A DNA stretch of 64,000 nucleotides from Ectobacillus funiculus (GCF_004138295.1 NZ_SCFM01000002.1:212138-276137), one strand, 5' to 3'. Counted from the first letter of the stretch, positions 17,911 to 26,926 are shown. Translations and numbers: made by a program. Notes: generated from the letters alone by a model not told the origin.

Positions 17911-18320
17911 TAATCATGAATAAGATTTTCGATGAAGTGCTCTACTTTCACTGGTTCTTGCAGATCTACCTTGTTTTCATAGGAACGATAAGAGAACAGA
18001 CTTTGACTAAGCGAGCGGATTTCTATTGCTAAAATTCGTTCTCCATTTACTGCTTTCTTCTCCGCTTGAGATGTAACCTTCGTTTCCATGTAGAGGACCA
18101 TATTTTTTTCTACATTCAGGCGATAGGTGCGATATGTAATATATAGGAGAGTTTGTTCTGACATAACGGAATTAGGATGTGTCTGGATCATCTCAGCCAT
18201 ATCAGCTACTTTGACTGTATGCATTTTTAATATGTCTTCTAACTTTTCCTTGATTGTTTGTGTCGTTTGTCCGACTGTAGCTCTCAGTTTTGTGTAGAAC
18301 GAGTGCATGGTGCGTTCCAT
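17856..18320 (-). CDS. Unknown soluble protein with repeat-derived C-terminus
   Basis: The 154-residue protein is not recognised. It is hydrophilic and mainly helical (KEKLEDILKMHTVKVADMAEM). ATG 18320 is chosen because AGGGGGGGAG lies just upstream; the frame extends to 18437 without support. The last 16 or so residues (KENSPTGEPCPWAKTEA) are encoded by repeat copy R4, which also supplies the stop. The original C-terminus has therefore been replaced or extended. Its terminator is at 17605-17640, beyond both repeat copies. Confidence 0.65.
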   Translation of the reverse strand: MERTMHSFYTKLRATVGQTTQTIKEKLEDILKMHTVKVADMAEMIQTHPNSVMSEQTLLYITYRTYRLNVEKNMVLYMETKVTSQAEKKAVNGERILAIEIRSLSQSLFSYRSYENKVDLQEPVKVEHFIENLIHDYKENSPTGEPCPWAKTEA

Positions 18321-18516
18321 ATAACTCCCCCCCTGCTGTAAGCTTAAGCTCCTCGTTAGTATGCTACGGGAAAGAGAGGAATATCTCAGCGATGACTTTT
18401 TGTTCCGGAAACTATATATAGAAATAAAAGGATTCATATAAATGCAGCGTTTAATTTTTCTTTGTTTAGGAAAATTAATAAAGAACCGTTATATTAAGAA
18501 GAAGGGTGAGATAATT

Positions 18517-18654
18517 ATGAGCAAAAACAGAGCAAGCGATAGCAATGACAGCATCCAGCAGCAAATCAATAAAAAACAGAATGAAAAAGATATGGAGAAA
18601 GCGCCTGGCTTTGGAGATAAGAAGTTAGAAGGACCAAATAAACCGTCTGTGTAA
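18517..18654 (+). CDS. Small hydrophilic protein, possibly spore-related
   Basis: The 45-residue protein is rich in Lys, Asn, Asp and Gln and has no hydrophobic segment. It ends FGDKKLEGPNKPSV. Size and composition resemble minor small acid-soluble spore proteins, but I do not recognise the family. The start at 18517 follows AAGAAGGGTGAG; the frame from 18442 is unsupported. A perfect hairpin follows the stop. Confidence 0.55.
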   Translation: MSKNRASDSNDSIQQQINKKQNEKDMEKAPGFGDKKLEGPNKPSV

Positions 18655-18662
18655 AAGATGGT

Positions 18663-18700
18663 GGAGAGCAATGAGTGTTCGTAAGCACTTATTGCTCTCC
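18663..18700. terminator. Perfect hairpin after the small gene
   Basis: GGAGAGCAAT (18663-18672) pairs with ATTGCTCTCC (18691-18700), with further pairing AGTG/CACT inside. There is no T-tract, so it may stabilise the transcript rather than terminate it. Confidence 0.55.
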
Positions 18701-18727
18701 TTGAAGTTGACGAAATTGTCTACGCCA

Positions 18728-18760
18728 AAAACTCCTTTCAGTGAGAAAGGAGTTTTGTTT
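18728..18760 (+). terminator. Intrinsic terminator
   Basis: AACTCCTTTC and GAAAGGAGTT pair around a short loop, followed by TTGTTT. Confidence 0.8.
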
Positions 18761-18793
18761 CAATATAAGTATGTAGCTTCCCGCTCTGCCGTA

Positions 18794-18932
18794 GCTCTAG
18801 TGTTTCAAAACCTGCTCTCGCAGGTGGGTGTCCGCATTTTTGCTTTCAAAGTCCCGGATCGAGCGGGCATGTTGTTGGCAAAAAGTTATTGAACTCCCGT
18901 AAAATCATTATAGGTTTGAAACATCAGGGAGC
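18794..18932. other. Inverted-repeat-bounded segment with internal hairpins
   Basis: GCTCTAGTGTTTCAAAACC (18794-18812) is complementary, with a few mismatches, to GGTTTGAAACATCAGGGAGC (18913-18932). Inside are CCTGC-TCTC-GCAGG and the pair CCCGCTC/GAGCGGG with its left arm just outside. No gene is seen from 18655 to 19058. It could be a structured RNA or a decayed small mobile element. Confidence 0.35.
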
Positions 18933-19058
18933 ATACGCACATCGCAGGTATGTAAGCCTGTGTATACGGCAATGTATTTTGTTCGTCTTGATATACATAA
19001 TATACCGCTTTATTTATGAGGTATCAATAGTTAATTATTTCCAAACCCTCCATTATCT

Positions 19059-19265
19059 CTAACTGATATGGAAGCCGTGCTGTTGAAGTGTAATAGCGAT
19101 TCGTTCTTCTGATACCTTTGTTTCGTCGAATTGGATTTTAACTTCTCCGTCTTCTACATCAATTAAGGCACGTTCAATACCGTCCATTTCTGTTAGCATT
19201 GCTTCTAGTGTTTGAACGGGACCAGCAGAGATTGCTTCTTTCACAAAAAACGTTGTTTCCGCCAT
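19059..19265 (-). CDS. HMA-fold protein without the metal-binding CxxC
   Basis: The 68-residue protein has the beta-alpha-beta pattern of heavy-metal-associated domains: ISAGPVQTLEAMLTEMDGIERALIDVEDGEVKIQF spans the helix and strands and the end reads LQQHGFHIS. The CxxC that binds copper in CopZ-type chaperones is replaced by AGPVQ, so it is unlikely to bind metal in the usual way. ATG 19265 follows GGAAAGGATG. The frame extends further upstream without a ribosome binding site. Confidence 0.6.
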   Translation of the reverse strand: MAETTFFVKEAISAGPVQTLEAMLTEMDGIERALIDVEDGEVKIQFDETKVSEERIAITLQQHGFHIS

Positions 19266-19507
19266 TTCTCTCATCCTTTCCGATTTTTTCACACAGGGAA
19301 TAGTATACCCAGCCATTTCTTGTTTCATTTCGCTATGTACGAGAAGAGCTGAAATGGGATTATAGAGAGTTTTATGATTGTAACGGAATAGATGTAAATA
19401 TCACGGTTAGGATCGAAAAAGAGCATGGGAAGAGGATGCTCTTACTTTTTTGAGTGAGACAGAAAGTAGGATCCGGTGTTGTGTAAGAGTTGCTGTATGT
19501 ATACCAG

Positions 19508-19786
19508 TTAGCGCGCACAGACATATAAGGAACCATTTGCTACTAAATCGAGATGCCACCACCATTGTTCGAGCGGCTTTTGTACGTCCCGCCCTTGTAT
19601 ACACGGAGAGGAGGCTTGATGAAGCAGCAGTGAATCATACACGAACACCTCTTCTTTTTCTGCCTCTGTCAATTTATTATAGGCATGGAAAATACGTGTA
19701 CGCAGCTGCTGCATAAGCGGGAGAATGTCAGGGCGTACAGACAGAACAAATACAAAATAGCCATACTGCTTCGTCAAAGCACTCAT
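19508..19786 (-). CDS. Unknown small protein
   Basis: The 92-residue protein is not recognised. It contains a short hydrophobic strand (YGYFVFVLSV), a helical middle and a Trp-rich motif near the end (EQWWWHLDLV). The start at 19786 has AAAGAGG seven bases upstream. It is flanked by other small unknown genes on the same strand, each with its own ribosome binding site. Confidence 0.55.
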   Translation of the reverse strand: MSALTKQYGYFVFVLSVRPDILPLMQQLRTRIFHAYNKLTEAEKEEVFVYDSLLLHQASSPCIQGRDVQKPLEQWWWHLDLVANGSLYVCAR

Positions 19787-20000
19787 ATTCAATACCTCTT
19801 TCTTAATACTTGGATAGGAACACTGTAGCAAAGAAAAGGGGATGACACAAAAGCAGAAAAGGGGGGAATATAGGAAGAAAAACGAAGGAGTCAGAAGGTG
19901 AATGGCTGAAATGTAGCAGGGGATATTTATGTTTATAGAAGTTAATATTCTTTTTTCTGTTCCACTACATCTGAATTCATCTTCTATAATCGTCTTTCTC

Positions 20001-20201
20001 CTATTCTGTCTCCAGAGTGAAATCCGGTGTTACTTGAACATCTGTTTCAAGATGCTGTGTGCTTCCAAAGAATGTCCAGCTTTTTGAGGATAAAAACTCA
20101 TTAAATGCTTGAAGAAACATAGCGTGATCAACAGCACCAGATTCATCATTTGCTATGATCATTCCTCGAAGCTCCACACTAGCTTGGCTTGATTTCATCA
20201 T
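20001..20201 (-). CDS. Unknown small protein
   Basis: The 66-residue protein is not recognised. It begins MMKSSQASVELRGMIIANDE and is acidic at the C-terminus (TPDFTLETE). AAAGGAGCGGGATC before the start is a strong ribosome binding site, which is the main reason to accept it. Confidence 0.55.
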   Translation of the reverse strand: MMKSSQASVELRGMIIANDESGAVDHAMFLQAFNEFLSSKSWTFFGSTQHLETDVQVTPDFTLETE

Positions 20202-20401
20202 GATCCCGCTCCTTTTGGTTGTAGTATGGCTCGTGTAGGAGCTTTTATGTATGAATCTATAATTATTTTTAAAACTTCAATCACCAAAACTAAATTAAGA
20301 CAATTAAAACAACATGTACATCTATTTATGATGTTTTAATTTCATTTACCGTATTAATATAGAAAAAAGGTATATATCACCTTCAAAAAGTGAATAGATA
20401 A

Positions 20402-20872
20402 CTACGTTTTATCCGATTTATACAAGTACTGCTCTGGCCTACCATAGTATACAACACGACTGAAGTCGGGATAGACAGATTCGAAATAAATATAAATAGG
20501 AGCAGTAAGCAAGGAAGGGAAATACGTATACAATTGCTTGTCTCCATTGACGATTGCCTTTAAAGCCGTAGCCATTTCTTTTTGAAATATATAAAAACGC
20601 TTGCCTGCAGTTTTTTCATCAAATTCTCCACCGCTGATATATACTTTTCCAAATAAAACAAGCTTTTCATGTTTGTTTGTCCATTGGGCGACGAGCTCAT
20701 CTCTGAGATGTTGATCAATGGCATAGGTATCATAGATATATCCGATACTCAAAAATAGCTTTTCGGTCACATCTGAATGGGTTAATGTATATTTGCGATC
20801 TATAACAGGCTCATACAGATTTGCGGGAGGAAGGAATGTCACAAACAATTTTGTTGGATCAAAATTTGACAA
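20402..20872 (-). CDS. Staygreen-domain protein
   Basis: The protein matches the Staygreen family, known from plant chlorophyll breakdown (magnesium dechelatase) and present in some Bacillaceae: FDPTKLFVTFLPP, RKYTLTHSDVTEKLFLSIG, LRDELVAQW, VYISGGEFDEKTAGKRFYIFQKEM and SLLTAPIYIYFESVYPDFSRV. I prefer TTG 20872 because AAAGGA lies nine bases upstream and because family members begin close to the FxPxKL motif; an ATG frame extends to 20953. The role in a non-photosynthetic bacterium is unknown. Confidence 0.8.
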   Translation of the reverse strand: MSNFDPTKLFVTFLPPANLYEPVIDRKYTLTHSDVTEKLFLSIGYIYDTYAIDQHLRDELVAQWTNKHEKLVLFGKVYISGGEFDEKTAGKRFYIFQKEMATALKAIVNGDKQLYTYFPSLLTAPIYIYFESVYPDFSRVVYYGRPEQYLYKSDKT

Positions 20873-21069
20873 GCTAAACAATCCTTTCTGTTCACATTCA
20901 TTACAATAGTATATGTGAACAGAGGGGGGATGTGATGAGATGTAAGAGTTCAATGAACTACAACATTTAGTATCAGTATGGGATGATTTTCAAAAAGTAC
21001 CAATATTAAATATTTGAATAGTCAGAAGATTTTGAGTAAACTATAAAAAAGACAAGGAGTTGATTTCAT

Positions 21070-21267
21070 ATGAAACAGTTTTATCTCAATGCACCACAGC
21101 AGCTTGAACCATACGCTATCGATTCTTTACTTGCTGAATTGCTGTTAGAACAAGCAATTCGTAATTTTAGAAAAGAGCAGATTCATAAAGAAATCGACCA
21201 GTCATTACGAAATAGAGATAAAGAAGCATTTATGCGCTTAACTGAGGAATTGAAACATATATATTAA
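21070..21267 (+). CDS. IDEAL-domain protein
   Basis: The 65-residue protein carries an IDEAL domain: LLAELLLEQAIRNF followed by IHKEIDQSLRNRDKEAFMRLTEEL, which matches the IDxALxxxDxxxFxxL pattern. The domain occurs at the C-terminus of Bacillus proteins such as ComK and YpiB and probably mediates protein contacts. The start has AAGGAG nine bases upstream. The region after the stop has an open frame without a start codon (21254-21490) that looks like a fragment, ending in a terminator. Confidence 0.8.
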   Translation: MKQFYLNAPQQLEPYAIDSLLAELLLEQAIRNFRKEQIHKEIDQSLRNRDKEAFMRLTEELKHIY

Positions 21268-21441
21268 TATAGAAGAAACAACTAGGCATGAAACAAGCTG
21301 GCAACATGAGGGGATAAGAGGCATAGGTGTTGTTTACGGTTTTAGCGGCGTTGGTCTAATATTTGAGCATAAAGATGACGTGTATAGCTGCTCTATCTTT
21401 GAAGGCTCCAGCTATTCCTTTGCCAATCGATTAATTGAAGT

Positions 21442-21478
21442 AAACCCTTTTCCCTCGTGTAGGGGTGAGGGTTTTTTT
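21442..21478 (+). terminator. Intrinsic terminator
   Basis: AAACCCTTTTCCCT pairs imperfectly with AGGGGTGAGGGTTT, followed by a T-run. Confidence 0.75.
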
Positions 21479-21532
21479 GGTACATAAAATTTTCGAACTT
21501 AAGCAAGCTATTATATGTAGGAGGTGTTTAGA

Positions 21533-21736
21533 ATGGAGCCGAATCAGCCTGGAAATAAGGAAATGCCGGACTTTAAAGAATTAGAGGACCGCGTGATTGC
21601 GGAGCCTGCACATTCTCCATCTCTTGTCATCCAGACAAAGCTAGATCCGAAAAATGTGAAGGAAGATAACCCTTATTATCGGAATGAAGAGAAAACGGAT
21701 GATAGGAAGTTTCAGGAGTATTTTGAAGGAAAATGA
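21533..21736 (+). CDS. Unknown small acidic protein
   Basis: The 67-residue hydrophilic protein begins MEPNQPGNKEMPDFKELEDR and is rich in Glu, Asp, Lys and Pro. No family is recognised. ATG 21533 lies eight bases after GGAGGTG. It precedes the DUF421 gene by 135 bases. Confidence 0.55.
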   Translation: MEPNQPGNKEMPDFKELEDRVIAEPAHSPSLVIQTKLDPKNVKEDNPYYRNEEKTDDRKFQEYFEGK

Positions 21737-21871
21737 CGGTGTGAATCCGTCGTTTTTTTTCTGTCTGTTTATCGTCCATTTTAGAAAAGGGTTTGTTTTA
21801 TTTTTGAAAAAAATGGGACAAAATATGGATGCTATAAAGACAATAGTTATTTCCAGAGAAAGAGGAAGCAT

Positions 21872-22579
21872 ATGCCCCATTGGATAGAAACGATTTTACG
21901 TACAATTGCTATTTTTATATTACTAATGGTGATAACCAATTTACAAGGAAAACAACTAAGCGCTCATACATTATACTACAACCTTGCGCTATGGATAACA
22001 CTTGGCTCGATTGCGGGAAATGCTGCGTTTAATACAAATTTAGCTTTTTTCCCGATGGTTATCTCTGTGATGACAATTTGTTTGCTGGCTTATGTATTTT
22101 CTTTTGTTTCGCTTAAGAATAGAAGGCTTAGAAAATGGATATCTGGTTATCCGACTATGATTATTGAAAAGGGATTGCTTTTAGATGAGAATATGAAAAA
22201 AACGAAATATTCTTTAGATGATTTAAATGAGGGATTGCGACAAAAGGATATATTTAATATTGAAGAGGTGGAATATGCTTTATTGGAAAGCAATGGTGCG
22301 CTCTCTGTCTTAAAAAAAGAGCAGTATCGCCCCCTAACAAAGCAGGATTTATCTCTTCATACCTCTCAAGGGGCAGATATGCCTATTGAATTCATAATGG
22401 ATGGAGAAATTATACACAAAAATTTAAATTATCCATATACAATGGATTGGCTATTAGCAGAACTTAAAAAAAGAAACACAACTGTTGAAGATACTTACTA
22501 TGTCGTAAAGGGCACGAACGGCAAGCTGTACATAGATTTATACAAGGACGGTACGGCTTCATTCGGCAATAGTGAGTAA
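21872..22579 (+). CDS. DUF421 membrane protein (YetF/YdfS-like)
   Basis: The 235-residue protein has three N-terminal membrane segments (IFILLMVITNLQGKQ, LALWITLGSIAG, MVISVMTICLLAYVFSF) and a soluble C-terminal domain with GYPTMIIEKGLLLDENMKKTKYS and IDLYKDGT. This is the DUF421 layout typical of Bacillus YetF/YdfS proteins, some of which are linked to sporulation. It is followed 26 bases later by a small membrane protein and is likely cotranscribed with it. Confidence 0.85.
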   Translation: MPHWIETILRTIAIFILLMVITNLQGKQLSAHTLYYNLALWITLGSIAGNAAFNTNLAFFPMVISVMTICLLAYVFSFVSLKNRRLRKWISGYPTMIIEKGLLLDENMKKTKYSLDDLNEGLRQKDIFNIEEVEYALLESNGALSVLKKEQYRPLTKQDLSLHTSQGADMPIEFIMDGEIIHKNLNYPYTMDWLLAELKKRNTTVEDTYYVVKGTNGKLYIDLYKDGTASFGNSE

Positions 22580-22605
22580 GAGTACATATCATTGGGGGAG
22601 AAGCT

Positions 22606-22887
22606 ATGGATTTTCCTATTGTTCATACAAATTTTTGGGATGCTGTACTTGCCGTGCCTGTTGTACTTGTACTGACGCAGATTGCAAAAGTAGTCTGTCC
22701 GATTCCGCGTCATTATGTTCCGATGCTCGCAGTTTTATTAGGATTAATAATTTCTATTTTTTATAGCCATCGCGGAAATCTTTGGGCAGGCGTTTTCATG
22801 GGGTATTTTTATGGTTATGCCGCAATCGGGAATTATTCATCTTTACGAACTGCTGTTAGACATTTACGGAATGATAAAGAAAACTAG
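22606..22887 (+). CDS. Small membrane protein, unknown
   Basis: The 93-residue protein has two or three hydrophobic segments (WDAVLAVPVVLVLTQIA, PMLAVLLGLIISIFY, AGVFMGYFYGYAAIG) and a basic tail, a holin-like layout. ATTGGGGGAGAAGCT provides the ribosome binding site. The last codons (DKEN and the stop TAG) fall inside repeat copy R5, so the natural C-terminus may have been changed by insertion. Confidence 0.6.
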   Translation: MDFPIVHTNFWDAVLAVPVVLVLTQIAKVVCPIPRHYVPMLAVLLGLIISIFYSHRGNLWAGVFMGYFYGYAAIGNYSSLRTAVRHLRNDKEN

Positions 22888-22994
22888 CCGTTAGGCGAAG
22901 ACAGAGGTGTTGTTACATTTACACTTTGTTCCTAAAACTTCCTGCTATATCAAATTCGTTTCTAGCTGAAAATTTCTATCTTCTTAAAGTGTGA
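22875..22994 (-). repeat. Dispersed repeat, copy R5 (reverse, right hairpin deleted)
   Basis: Read on the minus strand it begins TTCACACTTTAAG at 22994, after a T-run, and ends GTTTTCTTTA at 22875. The GCTCGCC hairpin is reduced to GGCTAG. It provides the stop codon of the gene ending at 22887. Confidence 0.85.
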
Positions 22995-23102
22995 AAAAAC
23001 AAGATATCTCTTTTAGGACAACAATTATTCAACCGCGCAGCGGCTATTTGCACGGTTGAATAAGATAACAATGTTTTAAATTGTATATACAGACTTAAAG
23101 AC

Positions 23103-24227
23103 CTACACATGCACATATCGATGAAATGACTTTAGGATATCCATGGTGATACGTTGGGAACTATCTTTTTTATATAAATTAGCTAAAGCAGTTCGCATCT
23201 GTTTCAACCGATTTGTTTGTTGTAGCAAGAGTAATGTTTCTTTTACAACGGCTCCTTTATCACGCAGAACAATAGAAGCCCCTCTTCCATTGAAGAAAGA
23301 TGAATTTTCCTGTTCCTGTCCGGGCACTGGCTTGTACAATACGGTTGGCAATTTTTTGGCGATCGCTTCAGATAATGTAATGCCGCCTGGTTTCGTAATC
23401 ATTACGTCAGCTAATTCGTATAGCTCGTGAATATGTTCTACATATTGGAAAAGCCTTAGTCTATCCCCATATATCGGTACTAGACTGGTTAGCTGCTGAT
23501 AGAGACGCTTGTTTCGTCCGCAAACAACGAGTAATTGAACTGTAGAATCTTGAAGCAGCCGCTCTGTAATCCACCTTATATGCTTGACTACCCCTTGTGC
23601 ACCTGCTACAACAAGTACCTTTTTGTATGCTGCTTGTAATCCATATTTATCAAGCATATAGTTAAGGTTGCGGGCAGTCTCAAATTCCTTGCGAATTGGA
23701 ATGCCGCTGACATATACTTTCTCTGGTGAAATGCCATTTACAACAAGTTTCTCTTTCACTTCGTCTGTAGCAACATAATAGCGGTCGATTTCTTCGTGAA
23801 TCCATGTGCGATGGAGACAATAATCGGTCACAATTGTATAAAGCTGAAATGGGTATTTTTTTTTCTTGCGTAGCTCGGGAACTGTACCAACAGGAAAAGT
23901 TGTAATGACAATATCGGGCTGCTTTGCGTTTAAAATGTCCTCTAGCTGTTTCTCTCCGAGCCGTACATACCATTTCGTGGCTTTTGTTCCATACCTTTGG
24001 TCCATGAAATAAAAAAATTGCTTATAAAGCGAAGGGGCTATTGTGAATGCTTGTTTATATAAAAATTTAGCTACTTCGTTCCAATATGGATACGCATGTG
24101 CATATAAGTCGTAAATCTGAACAGTGCCAATACCGAATTTCTCAAATGTATGCTTGATTACATTTGAGACCTGGTTATGGCCGTTCCCAAAACTTGCGGT
24201 AATAACTAATATTTTAGGTTCCTTCAT
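23103..24227 (-). CDS. UgtP-like diacylglycerol glucosyltransferase (MGDG synthase family)
   Basis: The protein follows Bacillus UgtP (YpfP): the N-terminal ILVITASFGNGHNQVSN, TTFPVGTVPELR, TIVTDYCLHRTWIHE, RYYVATDEVKEKL, and the donor-binding motif DVMITKPGGITLSEAIAKKLPTVLYKPVPGQEQEN. It would transfer glucose from UDP-glucose to diacylglycerol to make glycolipids and lipoteichoic-acid anchors. ATG 24227 is chosen to match the UgtP N-terminus; AAAGGA is about 12 bases upstream, rather far. A TTG at 24296 would add 23 residues without a ribosome binding site. It may be a paralogue, as many genomes have more than one. Confidence 0.85.
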   Translation of the reverse strand: MKEPKILVITASFGNGHNQVSNVIKHTFEKFGIGTVQIYDLYAHAYPYWNEVAKFLYKQAFTIAPSLYKQFFYFMDQRYGTKATKWYVRLGEKQLEDILNAKQPDIVITTFPVGTVPELRKKKKYPFQLYTIVTDYCLHRTWIHEEIDRYYVATDEVKEKLVVNGISPEKVYVSGIPIRKEFETARNLNYMLDKYGLQAAYKKVLVVAGAQGVVKHIRWITERLLQDSTVQLLVVCGRNKRLYQQLTSLVPIYGDRLRLFQYVEHIHELYELADVMITKPGGITLSEAIAKKLPTVLYKPVPGQEQENSSFFNGRGASIVLRDKGAVVKETLLLLQQTNRLKQMRTALANLYKKDSSQRITMDILKSFHRYVHV

Positions 24228-24576
24228 CCCAAATTTGTATCCTTTCTGAAATTCATATTTCAAATGTTTAGGCTCAGTCGAAGCAATGTTCTTCAATGTG
24301 ATTCGAAGTATATAATAAAAACCTTTATGAATGATGAAAATAATATGAGAATTTTTTCATATATCGGGGGATAGGAGCTGTTTCAACGATTAGAAGATGA
24401 GAAATTTTTCATGGTTTTTTCATTTCGATTCAACTTGCTGCACGTACAATAAAGCTAAAAGGAATTTGTGTAAAAAGATGTTTCGTCTCTTATTTTGGAC
24501 AAGATGTCTTTTTTGAGAGCTGTACCTTTTTGTTATAATAAAGAATGCTATTACTTTTGTTAGATAGGGAGCAAAA

Positions 24577-25251
24577 ATGGAACATATTTTGATTATTGAA
24601 GATGAAGAAAGATTAGCCGAATTTTTGGAACTCGAATTAAGATATGAAGGGTATGAGGTGCAGATTGCACATGATGGGCGTAAAGGCTTAGATATAGCAA
24701 TTCAGCAGGATTACGACATTATCTTGCTAGACTTGATGCTGCCTGGATTAAATGGAATCGAAGTCTGTCGGCGTTTGCGGACCGTGAAGGATACACCTGT
24801 TATTATGCTGACTGCCCGCGATAGTGTGATGGATCGTGTAACAGGTTTAGATAGCGGTGCGGATGATTACTTACCAAAACCATTTGCCATTGAAGAGCTG
24901 CTAGCCCGTATGCGTGTTATTTTACGAAGAGAACAAAGACGCAATGATAGGAAAAAGCTTGTTCTCACTTTTAAAAATCTGGAATTAGATGTGGAGTCCC
25001 GTGTCTTGAAGCAGGATGAACAAATGATTGAGCTCACTAATAAAGAATTTGAACTGCTTGCTATGTTTATGAAAAATGTGAATCGGGTACTAACAAGAGA
25101 TGTCTTATTAGAACAAATATGGGGATATGATTGTGCTGTTGAAACAAATGTGGTGGATGTATATGTTCGCTACTTACGTAATAAACTTAGCGATTCCGAC
25201 AAAGAGACATATATTCAGACAGTCCGTGGCGTAGGGTATGTGATGAGATGA
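24577..25251 (+). CDS. OmpR-family response regulator
   Basis: The 224-residue protein has a receiver domain with acidic pocket IIEDEE, phospho-acceptor Asp52 in LLDLMLPG and Lys in DDYLPKPF, followed by a winged-helix domain (ELTNKEFELLAMFMKN, VVDVYVRYLRNKL, TVRGVGYVMR). The stop overlaps the start of the kinase gene by four bases (ATGA). A TATAAT at 24535 and TTGAGA about 15 bases before it may form the promoter. The target genes are unknown. Confidence 0.92.
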   Translation: MEHILIIEDEERLAEFLELELRYEGYEVQIAHDGRKGLDIAIQQDYDIILLDLMLPGLNGIEVCRRLRTVKDTPVIMLTARDSVMDRVTGLDSGADDYLPKPFAIEELLARMRVILRREQRRNDRKKLVLTFKNLELDVESRVLKQDEQMIELTNKEFELLAMFMKNVNRVLTRDVLLEQIWGYDCAVETNVVDVYVRYLRNKLSDSDKETYIQTVRGVGYVMR

Positions 25252-26651
25252 TAAGGATACAAAAGGCTCTGCGGAATTTACCGATTAGATGGAAGCTGAC
25301 TTTATGGTCGACTTTTCTAATTTTTATTTTGTTTGCGAGTTCTAATTTGCTGCAATATGTTGTGATTAACCGTTGGACAATGGGTTACGAAAAGCAGCAG
25401 CTAGATTTGTACATGACAGAGGTACGCACTTACCTAACAGATCCGAAAACCGCATTTTCCGTGAACAACGTAGTTGATAGTCAAGAGTTTCTAGCTAGTG
25501 TAAATGTAAAGCATCAGCTCATTCGCATTTTGGACGCGCACGGTCGTGTTTTGGCTTCAGTTTCTCGCGATATCCCAGAGAATTGGATGAAGCCAAAGTC
25601 TGTCTCTTCCGTCGAGTATGTAACAAAGCGGCACTGGGAGAACCAAATATTGATTGCGCGTGCTCCCGTAGCCACGCAATCTTTTACAGGAACCATTGAA
25701 ATCATTCGTAATACAGAAATCTTCGATAAATTTATTGACACTGTTTTTTTAGTAATGCTTGTTGCCGGTGTTGGTGGATTGATTCTTAGCTTCTTAGGCG
25801 GTACGATTATCGCAAAGCAATTGCTTACGAAGGTGCAGATTATTACCGATACGATGCATCGAATTCGTCAAAACGGCCTCATGGAACGCGTGCCGATTTC
25901 AAAAAATAATGATGAACTAGCTAAGCTCGGGATATTATTTAATGAACTGATGGATGATATGGAGCAATCTTTTATGCAGCAGAAGCAATTTGTAGAAGAT
26001 GCATCACATGAACTTCGAACGCCGCTAGCCATTATTCAAGGGCATTTATCTATGTTGAACCGCTGGGGGAAAAATGACTCTATCGTACTAGAGAAATCTC
26101 TTCAGGCTAGCTTAAAGGAAGTAGAGCGGCTCAACGGATTAGTAGCCGAATTGTTGGAGCTATCTCGTGCTGAATCAGATCAAACGAAAGTAGCTATTGA
26201 GCCAGCCAGCGTAGATGAAACTATAGAACGCGCGGCAAAGAATTTTCAAGTATTGCATCCAACCGTATCTTTTTCTAAGCAGCTGAAAGCCGAGGGTACA
26301 ACTATCCACATGTCTGCCAGACATCTGGAACAGGTTATTGTTATTTTATTAGATAATGCAGTCAAATACTCGAGAGCAGGGCAGCAACTGGTTAGAATTG
26401 AAAGTCTTTTAAAAGAAGGAAATGTTCACATTCGCGTATCAGATAAAGGAATCGGTATTCCTGCAGCAGATTTGCCCTTTGTATTGAATCGATTTTATCG
26501 AGTGGATAAAGCAAGAACGAGGAAGCAGGGAGGAAACGGTCTCGGCTTAGCGATTGCGAAAAGACTGGTGAATAAGTATGGAGGGCATATAGCACTCGAT
26601 AGCGTAGAAGGAGAAGGAACGACGGTGTCGTTATCGTTCCCTATTTTGTAA
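25248..26651 (+). CDS. Membrane sensor histidine kinase
   Basis: The 467-residue protein has two membrane segments (about 15-37 and 166-188) around an extracytoplasmic sensor domain, a HAMP linker, the phospho-acceptor His in EDASHELRTPLAIIQGHLSM, and an ATPase domain with VILLDNAVKYS, VSDKGIGIP and GGNGLGLAIAKRLV. All catalytic boxes are intact. It is translationally coupled to the regulator upstream. The pair resembles Bacillus YkoGH or the ArlRS type, but the signal is unknown. Confidence 0.92.
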   Translation: MIRIQKALRNLPIRWKLTLWSTFLIFILFASSNLLQYVVINRWTMGYEKQQLDLYMTEVRTYLTDPKTAFSVNNVVDSQEFLASVNVKHQLIRILDAHGRVLASVSRDIPENWMKPKSVSSVEYVTKRHWENQILIARAPVATQSFTGTIEIIRNTEIFDKFIDTVFLVMLVAGVGGLILSFLGGTIIAKQLLTKVQIITDTMHRIRQNGLMERVPISKNNDELAKLGILFNELMDDMEQSFMQQKQFVEDASHELRTPLAIIQGHLSMLNRWGKNDSIVLEKSLQASLKEVERLNGLVAELLELSRAESDQTKVAIEPASVDETIERAAKNFQVLHPTVSFSKQLKAEGTTIHMSARHLEQVIVILLDNAVKYSRAGQQLVRIESLLKEGNVHIRVSDKGIGIPAADLPFVLNRFYRVDKARTRKQGGNGLGLAIAKRLVNKYGGHIALDSVEGEGTTVSLSFPIL

Positions 26652-26708
26652 AGCATCGAGGAGTGAGCGCTTGTTTGATGTGTTTTGTAAAAGAAGATGG
26701 TATTTGAC

Positions 26709-26746
26709 TTGCACTTTAAGAAAGTATAAATTTCTAGCTAGAAGAC
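26709..26746 (+). repeat. Dispersed repeat, fragment R12 (left arm)
   Basis: TGCACTTTAAGAAAGTATAA continuing TTTCTAGCTAGAAG matches the left arm only. Confidence 0.8.
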
Positions 26747-26826
26747 AATTGAGAAAAAGATAAGAAAGCTCTCATTTGTTATATTATGAATTACAGCAGC
26801 ATCTGCATATTGCATAGAGAGAGTTC

Positions 26827-26873
26827 AAAAAAAGGATAGATGCAGCATCCTGCGCTGCATCTATCCTTTTTTT
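26827..26873. terminator. Strong bidirectional terminator
   Basis: A7-GGATAGATGCAGC pairs perfectly with GCTGCATCTATCC-T7 around a 7-nt loop. It separates the converging kinase and M23 peptidase genes and works in both directions. Confidence 0.93.
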
Positions 26874-26926
26874 GATTATTGCTTTATATCATTCAGTTTT
26901 ATGCTGCTAATCTAAACGCTAGTGGA

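Noticed and set aside
18671..18892. 73-codon frame across hairpins
   Set aside because: It crosses a terminator and the inverted-repeat structure and lacks a ribosome binding site.
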